A stretch of 64,000 bases of DNA from an uncultured Acidimicrobiales bacterium (GTDB lineage: Bacteria > Actinomycetota > Acidimicrobiia > Acidimicrobiales > SZUA-35): assembly GCA_937922785.1 (NCBI GenBank), contig CALAJQ010000029.1:1-64000 (forward strand), given 5' to 3'. Both the position numbers and the translations under genes were made by a program. Shown in pieces: positions 24,220 to 36,997 of the stretch (positions are counted from its first letter, which is position 1; each line of letters starts with the position of its first letter). The notes beneath the pieces are model-generated. The model saw only the letters and a program-made list of their open reading frames with translations. It was not told the origin of the DNA and ran no database searches.

Positions 24220-24456
24220 ATGACTAAGACCTGCCAAGTAACCGGCCGCAAGCCGAGTTTCGGTAATTCAATATCGCACTCCCACCGTGTAACCAAGCGT
24301 CGCTGGGATCCCAACATTCAGCGTCAGCGCTTTTGGGTTCCTTCAGAGAAGCGTTGGATCAAGCTGGACGTGAGCGCCAAGGGCATTAAGACGATCAACA
24401 AAAAGGGCATCGAGTCAGTAGTTGCTGACATGCGTCGCCGAGGGGTGAAGTTCTAA
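24220..24456 (+). CDS. rpmB: 50S ribosomal protein L28
   Basis: A 78-residue L28. The sequence [21 protein letters not shown] resembles the zinc-independent type, keeping one cysteine instead of the CxxC pairs of zinc-binding L28. ATG 24220 is the start that matches the family. The stop overlaps the rpmG start (TAATG), so translation is coupled. Confidence 0.93.
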   Translation: MTKTCQVTGRKPSFGNSISHSHRVTKRRWDPNIQRQRFWVPSEKRWIKLDVSAKGIKTINKKGIESVVADMRRRGVKF

Positions 24457-24623
24457 TGGCAAAAGGTAGCGGCAAGCGCCCAATCGTGAAGATGCGTTCA
24501 ACCGAAGGCACCGGCACCACCTACACAACACGAAAGAACAAGACCAACACTCGTGAGCGTCTTGAGCTTCGTAAGTACGACCCAAAGCTTCGCAAGCACG
24601 TCATGTTCAAGGAAGAGCGCTAA
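24456..24623 (+). CDS. rpmG: 50S ribosomal protein L33
   Basis: A 55-residue L33 ([20 protein letters not shown]..., ending KHVMFKEER) with no cysteine, so the zinc-free form. The ATG overlaps the last base of the rpmB stop. The rpmB-rpmG pair is the common bacterial arrangement. It is too short for many gene finders but unmistakable. Confidence 0.93.
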   Translation: MAKGSGKRPIVKMRSTEGTGTTYTTRKNKTNTRERLELRKYDPKLRKHVMFKEER

Positions 24624-24653
24624 GGCGTCTCTACCTGCTTTGGCGGTCACCTA

Positions 24654-25646
24654 GTGGCAACACTGAAGCGACGGATAATTACAATCCCGGCAGCAATTGT
24701 CTTGCTGCCGGTTTTTGTATTTTTGGCCCCCGTCGTAGCGGTGATTGGATCATTGTGGGATTGGTACGGCAAGCGGAGCGGTCAACCCAGCCTTCGTTTG
24801 TGGCTGTATGGGACGGTGTGGCTGGTCTGTGAGTGGATAGCGATTGTCGCAGCGGCCCTCTTGTCGGTTTTGGGCCTGATCAAGCCAGATCGGGCTATGC
24901 GGGGCTATGAACGCATGCAGGGCTGGTGGGCTGGCTCATTGCTCGGTTGGGCCCGTCGGCTGCTCGCAGTCAATCTCGACATCCAAGACCCTGAAACCAT
25001 GCCTGAGGGCCAAGTTATTGTTGTCAGCCGACATGCAAGCCCAGTCGATGCGATCATTCCAGCCTGGCTCTTTCCAAAGGTTCTCGGACGTCCAGTTCAC
25101 TATGTCATCAAGAAAGAACTGCTTTGGATGCCATCAATTGACTTGTTTGGCTCAAAGATGGGCAATCATTTCGTTACACGGGGCGGAAATACTGAGGCCG
25201 AGGTGGCGGCAATCACCAAAGTTGGACGCAACAGTGAGAACGACGCCGGGCTAGTCATCTTTCCCGAAGGGACCTATTCCACCGGACCCGTTCGGGAACG
25301 GGTCCGGGCTTCACTTCGGCGCAAAAACGAGACTGCGTTAGCCGATATGGCTGACCGCTTACAACACCTGTTGCCGCCAAAGTTTGCTGGTTTTGAAGCA
25401 TTCTTGGACTCCGCCCCGTCAGCTTCGGTTGTGGTACTGGGCCACGCTGGCCTTGAAGGCGTTGCCGAGCTTTCATCGTTGCGCAACGCCCTACCCCTCA
25501 CTCAAGACGTTCTGGTGAGGTGGTGGACCACAGAGCGAGCCGTGTTGCCATCTGAGACCAAGCAGCGAGAGAGTTGGCTTGGGTCAGAGTGGCTCAAACT
25601 AGATAGTTGGCTCGAATCATGCCGCGAAGGCGATCAAACAATCTGA
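24654..25646 (+). CDS. 1-acyl-glycerol-3-phosphate acyltransferase-like (PlsC family)
   Basis: A 330-residue membrane-bound acyltransferase. Hydrophobic segments lie at about 9-33 and 50-75. The catalytic H(x4)D is H127/D132 in SRHASPVDA, followed by the substrate motif FPEGTYS (203-209). This is PlsC-type chemistry, acylating lysophosphatidate or a related lipid. The protein is longer than classic PlsC, with a C-terminal region resembling eukaryotic LPAAT (AGPAT)-like proteins. The GTG start lies 30 bp after rpmG. Confidence 0.8.
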   Translation: MATLKRRIITIPAAIVLLPVFVFLAPVVAVIGSLWDWYGKRSGQPSLRLWLYGTVWLVCEWIAIVAAALLSVLGLIKPDRAMRGYERMQGWWAGSLLGWARRLLAVNLDIQDPETMPEGQVIVVSRHASPVDAIIPAWLFPKVLGRPVHYVIKKELLWMPSIDLFGSKMGNHFVTRGGNTEAEVAAITKVGRNSENDAGLVIFPEGTYSTGPVRERVRASLRRKNETALADMADRLQHLLPPKFAGFEAFLDSAPSASVVVLGHAGLEGVAELSSLRNALPLTQDVLVRWWTTERAVLPSETKQRESWLGSEWLKLDSWLESCREGDQTI

Positions 25647-25666
25647 TCTGTGCCAAAGTTGGGGCT

Positions 25667-26407
25667 ATGAGCGCAATGAGTACTGCTGACTACCTTCATC
25701 TTCTACGAACAGAGAGCGCCCGACTGAGTCAGGTTGCCGAGACCAATCTGGCTGACCCAGTCCCCCATGTTGAGGGCTGGACTGTTCAAGATGTTGTTGG
25801 TCACACGGGGTGGGTCTTTCGTTACGTGACGGCGGTTATCGCTACCGATCCTGATAATCCGCCCTCTCGATCAGCCATTCCCGAGCCACCAGCGGGCCCA
25901 GAAGTCATTCAATGGTTTGCTGACGCTTCCGAAGGGGTCATCAAAGCCTTAGAAGCTGCCGATCCCAACCACATCTGTCCGAGCTTTGTCGGTCCCCAGC
26001 CCGTGAGCTGGTGGATTAGAAGGATGGCGCACGAAGTCTCGATGCACCGATGGGACGCATTCTCCGCGTCCGGCAGTCCCAACCCAATACATGAGAGCTT
26101 GGCCGCTGATGGCATCGACGAAGTACTTGAGGTCTTTGTGCCGTCACGTCTTGAGTTTGGCGAGCTAGGCGGAAATGGAGAAACCATTCACCTTCATGCC
26201 ACTGATTACGAGGCAGGCGAATGGCTTCTCCATCTTGGAGCCAATGAAATTACGTGGGAGCGGACGCACGCCAAAGGCGACGTCGCTGCCAGGGGTCCAG
26301 CCTCAGACTTGCTGCTGATGATGTGGAGTCGAATCCCACCAAGCCGGCTTGAAGTGTTCGGTGACGCTTCAATCCTGGACCGCTGGCAACAGGCTGCCAG
26401 TTTCTAG
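25667..26407 (+). CDS. DinB-fold, maleylpyruvate-isomerase-like protein
   Basis: A 246-residue protein of the maleylpyruvate isomerase/mycothiol-dependent family. Typical blocks are the start YLHLLRTESARLSQVAE, VPHVEGWTVQDVVGHTGWV (the first metal His), and WWIRRMAHEVSMHRWDA (the HExxxHxxD-like second site), with a C-terminal MDMPI-like domain. Such enzymes use mycothiol, the actinobacterial thiol. The reaction is unknown. ATG 25667 was chosen; the upstream frame overlaps the acyltransferase. Its stop overlaps the convergent sigma-factor stop in CTAG. Confidence 0.78.
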   Translation: MSAMSTADYLHLLRTESARLSQVAETNLADPVPHVEGWTVQDVVGHTGWVFRYVTAVIATDPDNPPSRSAIPEPPAGPEVIQWFADASEGVIKALEAADPNHICPSFVGPQPVSWWIRRMAHEVSMHRWDAFSASGSPNPIHESLAADGIDEVLEVFVPSRLEFGELGGNGETIHLHATDYEAGEWLLHLGANEITWERTHAKGDVAARGPASDLLLMMWSRIPPSRLEVFGDASILDRWQQAASF

Positions 26408-27480
26408 AGAGTTACTGCTGCCCTTACTGGCAGCAGAGGCTCTTCAGGGATGTCGTACTCGGTGTCCCATCGGTTAAGTCGATTCTTCCAGTCACTTTCG
26501 CCAGATAGTGCGTCGGCATAGGCGGCCTGACGTTTGGCTACTCGACCCGTTGGAGCTTCGTCTTCACCGGTGTCGTACTGGGCTTCAATTCCGAGCTTGA
26601 GGTTTCGCAACGCTTCTGATCGAAGCTGGGAAACGCGGCTTTCGGTAACACCGAGGAAGCGGGCTAGATCTTGGGAGGTCTTGCCCTCAAGGAAGTAGCC
26701 GACAATTACAAAGCGCTGACGTTCTGGCAGAAGCTTCACTGCGTCACGAAGGTAGGTGTGCAGTTCGCGGGTTTCCAGTTCTTCGGATGGTTCGACGGCT
26801 GAAGCGTCGCTGAGAACGTCAACCAATGTCAGTTCTTCGTCGCCTTCGGAGGACGTCTCGTGGTCTAGGGCCAGAACTACTGAACGGAACAGACGGTCCT
26901 GGAGGCGAGCTAGTTCGTCGATGCCAACATTTAGTGTGCGGGCCATTTCGGCCACTGTTGGCACCCGACCTAGTTCAGATGCGAGCTGTTGCTCGGTGCT
27001 TTCGAGGCGGCGAGCCAGCAAGCGAACCGAACGTGGTGCCCAGTCAGCGGCCCGCACCGAATCAAGAATCGCTCCACGGATTCGCTGCGCTGCGAACCGT
27101 TCGAACGGAACGCCTCGACTTTCGTCATAGCGTCGGGAGGCTTCAACCAGTCCAAGTGCTCCGGCCCGGGCCAAGTCTTCACGATCAACGTGTCGGGGGA
27201 AATGAACAGCAACTTGGAACACTACGTGCTTCACAAGCGGAAGATGCTGCTCGATACGAGCGTTGATCTCAGCCATTGAAGCTTTGACGTCTGGTGTCTT
27301 TGCTACTGACGGTGCATCACCAATGTCTGTGACATTGTCGGCGTCAGATGGCTTTCGCCCAGGCGCCTTCGCTGACTTCTTGGCTGTTGCCGTTTTGCCA
27401 GTAGCACTCTTCTTTGTGCCGGCAGAAGCCCTTTTTGTGCTCGCTGCTGGCTTGGTTGCTGTCTTGCTTCGCTCGCCCAT
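26404..27480 (-). CDS. RNA polymerase sigma factor, FliA/WhiG type
   Basis: A 358-residue sigma-70 family protein lacking region 1.1. Region 2 includes HLPLVKHVVFQVAVHFPRHVDREDLARAGALGLVEA and the -10-reading FAAQRIRGAILDSVRAADW. Region 3 is ARRLESTEQQLASELGRVPTVAEMA. Region 4 is LLPERQRFVIVGYFLEGKTSQDLARFLGVTESRVSQLRSEAL. This is the group 3 (WhiG/FliA) type. The first 70 residues are a Lys/Ala-rich extension like those of SigA homologues in actinobacteria. The start is ATG 27480 with AAGGA 8 bp upstream. No flagellar genes are nearby, so sporulation-like or stress control is more likely. Confidence 0.88.
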   Translation of the reverse strand: MGERSKTATKPAASTKRASAGTKKSATGKTATAKKSAKAPGRKPSDADNVTDIGDAPSVAKTPDVKASMAEINARIEQHLPLVKHVVFQVAVHFPRHVDREDLARAGALGLVEASRRYDESRGVPFERFAAQRIRGAILDSVRAADWAPRSVRLLARRLESTEQQLASELGRVPTVAEMARTLNVGIDELARLQDRLFRSVVLALDHETSSEGDEELTLVDVLSDASAVEPSEELETRELHTYLRDAVKLLPERQRFVIVGYFLEGKTSQDLARFLGVTESRVSQLRSEALRNLKLGIEAQYDTGEDEAPTGRVAKRQAAYADALSGESDWKNRLNRWDTEYDIPEEPLLPVRAAVTL

Positions 27481-27642
27481 CGGGATGGTCCTTTGCGGGT
27501 TGGTCTCCACTACGGAAATAGTTCTCGACACAACTGGCGCGAAACTTGAGAAGAAATCTCATAATTCTTCCTGCATCGTTATGTTCGACCACAATTGGTG
27601 AGAACTTGAGCCGAAGCTGTCACTTTTGGTGGGATTGATCCG

Positions 27643-28569
27643 TTAGGCCCCGCTGAAAGTCTCGATTTTGAGCCCTGCGACCCTAAAGGACTCCAGCCAA
27701 GGCACTGGATCGCCCTGTTCGGCCATACCTCGCGCCCCAGGTATGCATTGGCCATCAGCGATCATCTTTGCCGCAGTGCTGGCAACGATCGCCGTGGCGT
27801 GAGACGGTGCAGCCACTACCCCAAAGACCGCAGTTTTGTAGCCTTCGGCACCTTTCCCACGCACTTCCACCCTAATTGCGCCCGGGCCGCCATCTTTGTG
27901 AGGTGGACGCAACATAGGCAGCCTGGAGGTCAGTCGGTCTCTTCGACTAGCCGACATTCGGGCAGTAATCCGCTGGGCGTCAGGCAAGATCCGCTTCAGC
28001 AGCACCGGACTTGGAAGACCCGCTCGATAACAGTCCTTGGCCCCAACTGAGTCCGGAAACCAAACCAGATCTCGTCCACTACCAGCTGGACGGGTTAGGA
28101 AAGCACCGTCAACCCAGTCATAGGCGCTCTGTTTAGAGGCCCTATGGTGCTGCCTTGCACAGGCTGGGCCGCCAGTTCCGTGCTTTGAGATACTGATTCC
28201 GTCAATCTCATCCAGTTTTGAAGCGCCGTGTCGAGCAAGAACACAGCTGAGCCCTGGTGCAAAGCCCGCTCCGACGATCACCGTTGAGCTCGCCGCTCTT
28301 GCTGTGCGGTCGAGTTCGAGAAGAGCATGGACTTCGTTAGTAGCGTCGGTTGTGGACACCACATGTGAACCACGCCGCACTGCAGCGCTCGCAAGCTCGA
28401 GATGGGTACCGCAAGGTGTGGCGAGAATGGCCACGTCGCCGGCCTCAAGATGCTGCGCAGCGTCTTTGCCCGAGCCTTTGCGATCAACCGCAATAGTTGG
28501 GTGGTAGGTCTTGAGCATCGAGACAGCTTGTGTGCCGACCGCGCCCATACCAAACACGACTATTTTCAC
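27643..28569 (-). CDS. Saccharopine-dehydrogenase-like NAD(P)-binding protein
   Basis: A 308-residue Rossmann-fold protein. It begins MKIVVFGMGAVGTQAVSML (GxGxxG), continues with DVAILATPCGTHLELASAAVRRGSHVVSTTD, then VGAGFAPGLSCVLARHGA, the pattern of saccharopine dehydrogenase and related homospermidine-synthase-like reductases. The substrate is unknown. The remainder includes a conserved-looking KHGTGGPACARQHHRA segment. It stands alone between two intergenic repeat regions. Confidence 0.75.
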   Translation of the reverse strand: MKIVVFGMGAVGTQAVSMLKTYHPTIAVDRKGSGKDAAQHLEAGDVAILATPCGTHLELASAAVRRGSHVVSTTDATNEVHALLELDRTARAASSTVIVGAGFAPGLSCVLARHGASKLDEIDGISISKHGTGGPACARQHHRASKQSAYDWVDGAFLTRPAGSGRDLVWFPDSVGAKDCYRAGLPSPVLLKRILPDAQRITARMSASRRDRLTSRLPMLRPPHKDGGPGAIRVEVRGKGAEGYKTAVFGVVAAPSHATAIVASTAAKMIADGQCIPGARGMAEQGDPVPWLESFRVAGLKIETFSGA

Positions 28570-28746
28570 CGCTTAGTCCAGCTCGGGGCCAGATACTTCG
28601 CGCCAGCCCCCTGTGCGAGGAGGCACTCCGCCACTACCTCGCAGCCGAATCAAGGTCGCAGCCATCCCACCCATCGCAAAAGCCGCAACAACTCGTCGAA
28701 CAAGCGCAAACACAACCAAAGCCTACCCCTACACAACAAAACAATC

Positions 28747-28801
28747 CCGTTCTGGCGGTCCACAAGCCCTCATAAGGGCCCAACCACAGCCAGAACGGAA
28801 A
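28747..28801. repeat. REP-like inverted repeat, copy 1
   Basis: CCGTTCTGGC and GCCAGAACGG are 10-bp perfect arms 32 bp apart. The 17-mer CACAGCCAGAACGGAAA (28785-28801) recurs in reverse complement at 43122-43138, between jag and rsmG, again as an arm of a hairpin. On the minus strand the hairpin is followed by GATTGTTTTGTTG and might act as a terminator. Confidence 0.5.
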
Positions 28802-28818
28802 AGGGAAGCCACTTCCGC

Positions 28819-28982
28819 CACAAGCGAAGCCCGCAACCCTCGAGGGGCAAGTTTTGGCGCAGCCAAAACTGCAAGAAACGGCGACGAAGTCGCCGTTTAC
28901 TCCACAAGCGAAGCCCGCTACCAGCGAAGGGCAAGTTTTGGCGCAGCCAAAACTGCAAGAAACGGCGACGAAGTCGCCGTTT
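28819..28982. repeat. Two 80-bp double-hairpin units after tRNA-Ile
   Basis: Units at 28819-28898 and 28903-28982 agree in 76 of 80 positions. Each carries GTTTTGGC-GCA-GCCAAAAC (8-bp stem) and AAACGGCGAC-GAA-GTCGCCGTTT (10-bp stem). Read on the minus strand, the second hairpin lies 3 bp from the tRNA-Ile 3' end and is followed by TTTCTTG, so it probably terminates that transcript; the second unit would repeat the signal. Confidence 0.85.
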
Positions 28983-28985
28983 CAG

Positions 28986-29059
<74 letters not shown>

Positions 29060-29099
29060 GGCTACGGCCCAGTACGGTACCGCCAATTTCGGCCTAGGC

Positions 29100-30518
29100 C
29101 TACTTAGTTATGCGGACTGGTTCCTCTTCGATGACTGTTACGCGGATTCCGCCCACAATGTCTGAGATCAAATTGAAGAACACTGTGAGCAAAACCATCA
29201 TCACTGATGACGCAATTGCCAGTAGACCAGCGATCATTGCAGCGGATCGGACCAGAACACCCTGGTCAATCTCGAAGTCAGGCTTGTCTGCCAGCTCGGC
29301 CCAGAAGTCTTCAGCGTTTTCAATCAGTCCAGCTCCGTCGGCAAATCGCCAGACCAAAACACTGGCCAAAAGAAGCGCCCCGAAGACACAGGCGTGGAAA
29401 ATAACCGAGAAGGTCAGAACACTCCAGGGATCAATGTGGCGGATTTGGCGACGGACCTTGCGAGATCGAATTCGTGTGCGGCCAGATCGGGTTGGTGCCC
29501 GGTAGACGTTCGGCTCAGCCGGATCTTCGATGATTCGAATTTCAGGATCTGGGGCTAGGGCCGGAGGTGACGTCGCAGGGCCATCTGTGGCAGGGGCATT
29601 AGGGACCATCGGAGGCGACTCGGCAACTCGGGCGTCGATCACCGATTCCGACGGTGAAGTGGAGGGCTTCGCTTTGGCAGCCTTTGCCGGGCCAGTCTTT
29701 GTTGGCGTGGCCGCGGGTGCCGCTGAAGCTACCTCAGCGGTGAGCGTCTCGGCGTTTTCCACAACCTTTGCCTGTACTTCGCCCACTGACGCTTCGGACG
29801 AGCTGCCGTTACCAGACTTGAATCGGGAGAAGGCACCCTTGAAGCTAGGTAGCTGTACGTCTGAGAACCCGTAGGTGGCTGGAGATGGCTCACTAAGTAG
29901 CACCGCATTTGCGGCCACAGGGGGTGGTGGCGCTACTGAGAATCCGGGCTCCTCACCTTTGTTGGAGCCAGTCTTGCCGAGATCCGACTGGGCTGGCTTT
30001 GCTTTGGTGCGTGCTGGGGAGCCACTGGTGGAAGACTTTGCGGCATCGGGCTTCGACATGTCGGGTGGTGACTGGTCGGCCTTGATCTTTGTGGGCAGCG
30101 TCTTAGCTTCGGCTAGCTTCTCTCCCGTTTTGGCTGCTGCAGACTTGGCTCTTGACTTAAGCGCATCGGCAGACTTGGACTCTGCGTTCAGCCGGTCAAC
30201 AAGGCTGGACTTTTTGGCTGCCGGCGCGTCAGCACCAGGTTGGGTCTTGGCCTTCTTCTTTGTCTTGTTCGACGTCTTGTTCGACTTTTGGCTCGGTGGA
30301 CCCGAGGTGGTCTTGGCCGAAGGTGCGGGTGACGCCTTCTTGGCTTCGGGGACCGACTCCTTAGTTGACACCCGTATGTCATCGCTAGAGATGGATAGAT
30401 CATCGTTAAGAGCGTCGTCGACGATGAGAATGTCGCTAGCGGGCTCGAACCCGAGGGCTGCCACTAGGTCCTCATCGATTTTTGTTGAGTCATCGCTCGT
30501 GGCGTTTTCCACGTTCAC
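29100..30518 (-). CDS. DUF3566 membrane protein with long low-complexity N-terminus
   Basis: A 472-residue protein. The last 130 residues are the DUF3566 domain: RRQIRHIDPWSVLTFSVIFHACVFGALLLASVLVW, then a second membrane segment (MIAGLLAIASSVMMVLLTVFFNLISDIVGGIRVTVIEE), as in mycobacterial Rv0007 at the same position. The first 340 residues are Lys/Ala/Ser/Pro-rich and probably disordered and cytoplasmic. The function is unknown, but the link to gyrA is conserved across Actinomycetota. The two membrane helices place the large tail on the inner face. Confidence 0.85.
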   Translation of the reverse strand: MNVENATSDDSTKIDEDLVAALGFEPASDILIVDDALNDDLSISSDDIRVSTKESVPEAKKASPAPSAKTTSGPPSQKSNKTSNKTKKKAKTQPGADAPAAKKSSLVDRLNAESKSADALKSRAKSAAAKTGEKLAEAKTLPTKIKADQSPPDMSKPDAAKSSTSGSPARTKAKPAQSDLGKTGSNKGEEPGFSVAPPPPVAANAVLLSEPSPATYGFSDVQLPSFKGAFSRFKSGNGSSSEASVGEVQAKVVENAETLTAEVASAAPAATPTKTGPAKAAKAKPSTSPSESVIDARVAESPPMVPNAPATDGPATSPPALAPDPEIRIIEDPAEPNVYRAPTRSGRTRIRSRKVRRQIRHIDPWSVLTFSVIFHACVFGALLLASVLVWRFADGAGLIENAEDFWAELADKPDFEIDQGVLVRSAAMIAGLLAIASSVMMVLLTVFFNLISDIVGGIRVTVIEEEPVRITK

Positions 30519-30555
30519 CCGCTTGATTGTAGGTTCACTACTTGTTGCAACCGTG

Positions 30556-30897
30556 TCACCCCCCGCCAGTTGCCACTAAGTGACGCTCGGCATGGGCATA
30601 CGATCTGATTCCATCTAACAGAAGTACCACGCTTACCGTGCTGCCGTCGATGCTAAATGTTAGAAGATTTGCCCCATACTTTTGGGCCATTCGGCCAGCT
30701 TCACCTTTCCCCCCGGCAGCGCCAGCCAAAGCTACGGCATCCGCAGCAGATTGAGCGCGGGTCCGTTTACTCGCTTCAGCGCCGATTCCGACGATCAGCA
30801 GGCCGAGAACCATAAACAAGGCCAACGAAAAAGCCAGCATGGGTATAGCCGCGCCGCGTTGGGATTGTCGGTACGAGATAGTGCGATTGTCGCTCAT
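30556..30897 (-). CDS. TadE/TadG-like small membrane protein
   Basis: A 113-residue protein with the Flp/Tad pilus signature: QRGAAIPMLAFSLALFMVLGLLIVGIGAEASKRTRAQSAADAVALAGA, a single N-terminal helix after a basic, glutamine-rich start, followed by the typical RxRAQxAADAxALAGA stretch. It is shorter than full TadG. Proteins of this kind sit in tad operons; here it is inserted between gyrA and the DUF3566 gene, with no other pilus gene nearby. It is co-directional and likely co-transcribed. Confidence 0.75.
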   Translation of the reverse strand: MSDNRTISYRQSQRGAAIPMLAFSLALFMVLGLLIVGIGAEASKRTRAQSAADAVALAGAAGGKGEAGRMAQKYGANLLTFSIDGSTVSVVLLLDGIRSYAHAERHLVATGGG

Positions 30898-30978
30898 TTA
30901 GGGCCTTTGGATCTACAAGATTTGATTGGCCCTGAAAGGTGCGAGAACCCGAACGGTACTCGTACCTAGAACTAATCG

Positions 30979-35579
<4,601 letters not shown>

Positions 35580-35630
35580 TCACAGCATTGGGCTCCAAGC
35601 AGGTTTGCGAGTGCTCCGACACGTCGATTT

Positions 35631-35933
35631 TCAGCGGTCGATTTTTACCTTGAGACGCCCAACTTCAAGACCCTCAAACAGCTCAGATACCCGCAATTTG
35701 ATCTGTCCTTCGGACCATGTGATTTGCGAAGCCCAAGCCGGGTCATCACATATGACGGTAAGCGTCCCAGATACAAAGCCTGATGGTCGGGTGTGGGCAG
35801 CAAGAACTGGCCCCACGATGTCTGACCAGCGGCTCTCGAAGCCTCCAAGCGCCTTTGCTGGGGGTGACCCCATCTGAGTCAGAAATCGATCCAGCGCCGT
35901 TCCTACGACTTCAGGCTCAGGCGAGTTACTCAC
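35631..35933 (-). CDS. dciA: DciA-family (DUF721) helicase-loading protein
   Basis: A 100-residue DUF721 protein. The core VGPVLAAHTRPSGFVSGTLTVICDDPAWASQITWSEGQI matches the DciA KH-like fold. DciA recruits the replicative helicase DnaB to the origin in bacteria that lack DnaC/DnaI, and dnaB is at 61935 in this window. The start overlaps the recF stop by 4 bp. The position between recF and gyrB is the standard actinobacterial one. Confidence 0.85.
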   Translation of the reverse strand: MSNSPEPEVVGTALDRFLTQMGSPPAKALGGFESRWSDIVGPVLAAHTRPSGFVSGTLTVICDDPAWASQITWSEGQIKLRVSELFEGLEVGRLKVKIDR

Positions 35934-36991
35934 AATTGGCCAATACGCATTACGTGATCGGCAATTGTGGACGGCGGAAGTTCCGATGCCGAAGTGATAA
36001 CCGTCTGGCCTTTTGGCAGATTGGTCAACAAAGCGTGGCCCCGGTCGGGATCCAGCTCGCTTAAGACGTCATCGAGAAGCAGCAGCGGAGCCTCCCCCAG
36101 CTTGTTTGCAACCAGCTGGTGACCGGCAAAACGTAAAGCAAGCGCCAACGTACGTTGCTCGCCCTGTGAAGCTTCAGTTCGGCTCGCAAATCCGTCAAGC
36201 GTTAATGCGATGTCATCGCGATGAGGACCAACCGTTGTAACCGCCCGACGAACATCATCGTTGCGTACCGAACCCAAACCAGCCGCCAGGGTGTCTGCTG
36301 CCCAAGAACGCGTGTAGGTGGCAACCACGGGTGCGGGGTCAGATGCAAACATCTCATAGGCCGCTGCCACGCCAGGCATTAACTCAGCCAGCAGATCTTC
36401 ACGGGCCGCTACCAGTCGGTCGCCTGCTTCACCAAGCTTTTGGTCCCAAACGTCCAGAGTGAATCCGGCTGAAGAGTCAAGGCGACCTTTCGACTGGCGC
36501 AACAGAGCATTACGTTGCTTAAGCGCCTTGTCGACGTCACTAATGGTTGCGTCCATCCGAGGGTCCAACGCAACCAAAACATCATCCAAGTAACTCCGCC
36601 GAATTGATGGCCCCTCTTTGACCAAAGCAAGATCGTCGGGAGCAAACACGGTGATCCGAAGTGCACCAAGAAGATCCCGCGTTCGTTGCAGCTTCTGGCG
36701 ATTCACCTGGGCCCGAGTTCTACCCTTGGCCAGTTCCAGCTCTATCAGGACCTCACGATCCTCACGAAGACCAAGGCCTCGGATAATCGCCCTATCGGCG
36801 CCTCGTCTTATGAGAGATTCCGTCGGCGGGCCCCTGAAGGACTTAAGCGTTGCCAAGCAACCGAGCGCCTCAAGAATGTTTGTCTTGCCAGTTCCGTTCG
36901 GGCCAATGATGGCGGTCAGCCCATCATCAAAGTCCAGCTCAATCGACTCGTAGCTGCGGAAGTTCTCCAGCCACAGACGCTTAAGAAGCAC
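35930..36991 (-). CDS. recF: DNA replication and repair protein RecF
   Basis: An SMC-like ATPase that helps load RecA at gaps. 353 residues: Walker A IGPNGTGKTNILEALG near 30-45, the signature and Walker B segment QGEQRTLALALRFAGHQL and LLLDDVLSELD. Length is normal. It starts 6 bp after dnaN and overlaps dciA by 4 bp, so the operon dnaN-recF-dciA is tight. Confidence 0.95.
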   Translation of the reverse strand: MLLKRLWLENFRSYESIELDFDDGLTAIIGPNGTGKTNILEALGCLATLKSFRGPPTESLIRRGADRAIIRGLGLREDREVLIELELAKGRTRAQVNRQKLQRTRDLLGALRITVFAPDDLALVKEGPSIRRSYLDDVLVALDPRMDATISDVDKALKQRNALLRQSKGRLDSSAGFTLDVWDQKLGEAGDRLVAAREDLLAELMPGVAAAYEMFASDPAPVVATYTRSWAADTLAAGLGSVRNDDVRRAVTTVGPHRDDIALTLDGFASRTEASQGEQRTLALALRFAGHQLVANKLGEAPLLLLDDVLSELDPDRGHALLTNLPKGQTVITSASELPPSTIADHVMRIGQL

Positions 36992-36997
36992 TCGAAA

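Larger units (their letters stand above)
28570..28985. other. Repeat-rich intergenic region
   Basis: 416 bp without a supportable gene. It holds AC-rich low-complexity DNA (28690-28745), an inverted repeat CCGTTCTGGC/GCCAGAACGG at 28747-28756 and 28789-28798, and two 80-bp double-hairpin units (28819-28982). Several overlapping forward frames across it also run through the tRNA-Ile gene and are not real. Confidence 0.7.

Noticed and set aside
29530-30579. Forward frames of 114 and 234 codons antisense to the DUF3566 gene
   Set aside because: They mirror the low-complexity Lys/Ala/Ser region of the real gene and have no ribosome site or domain.
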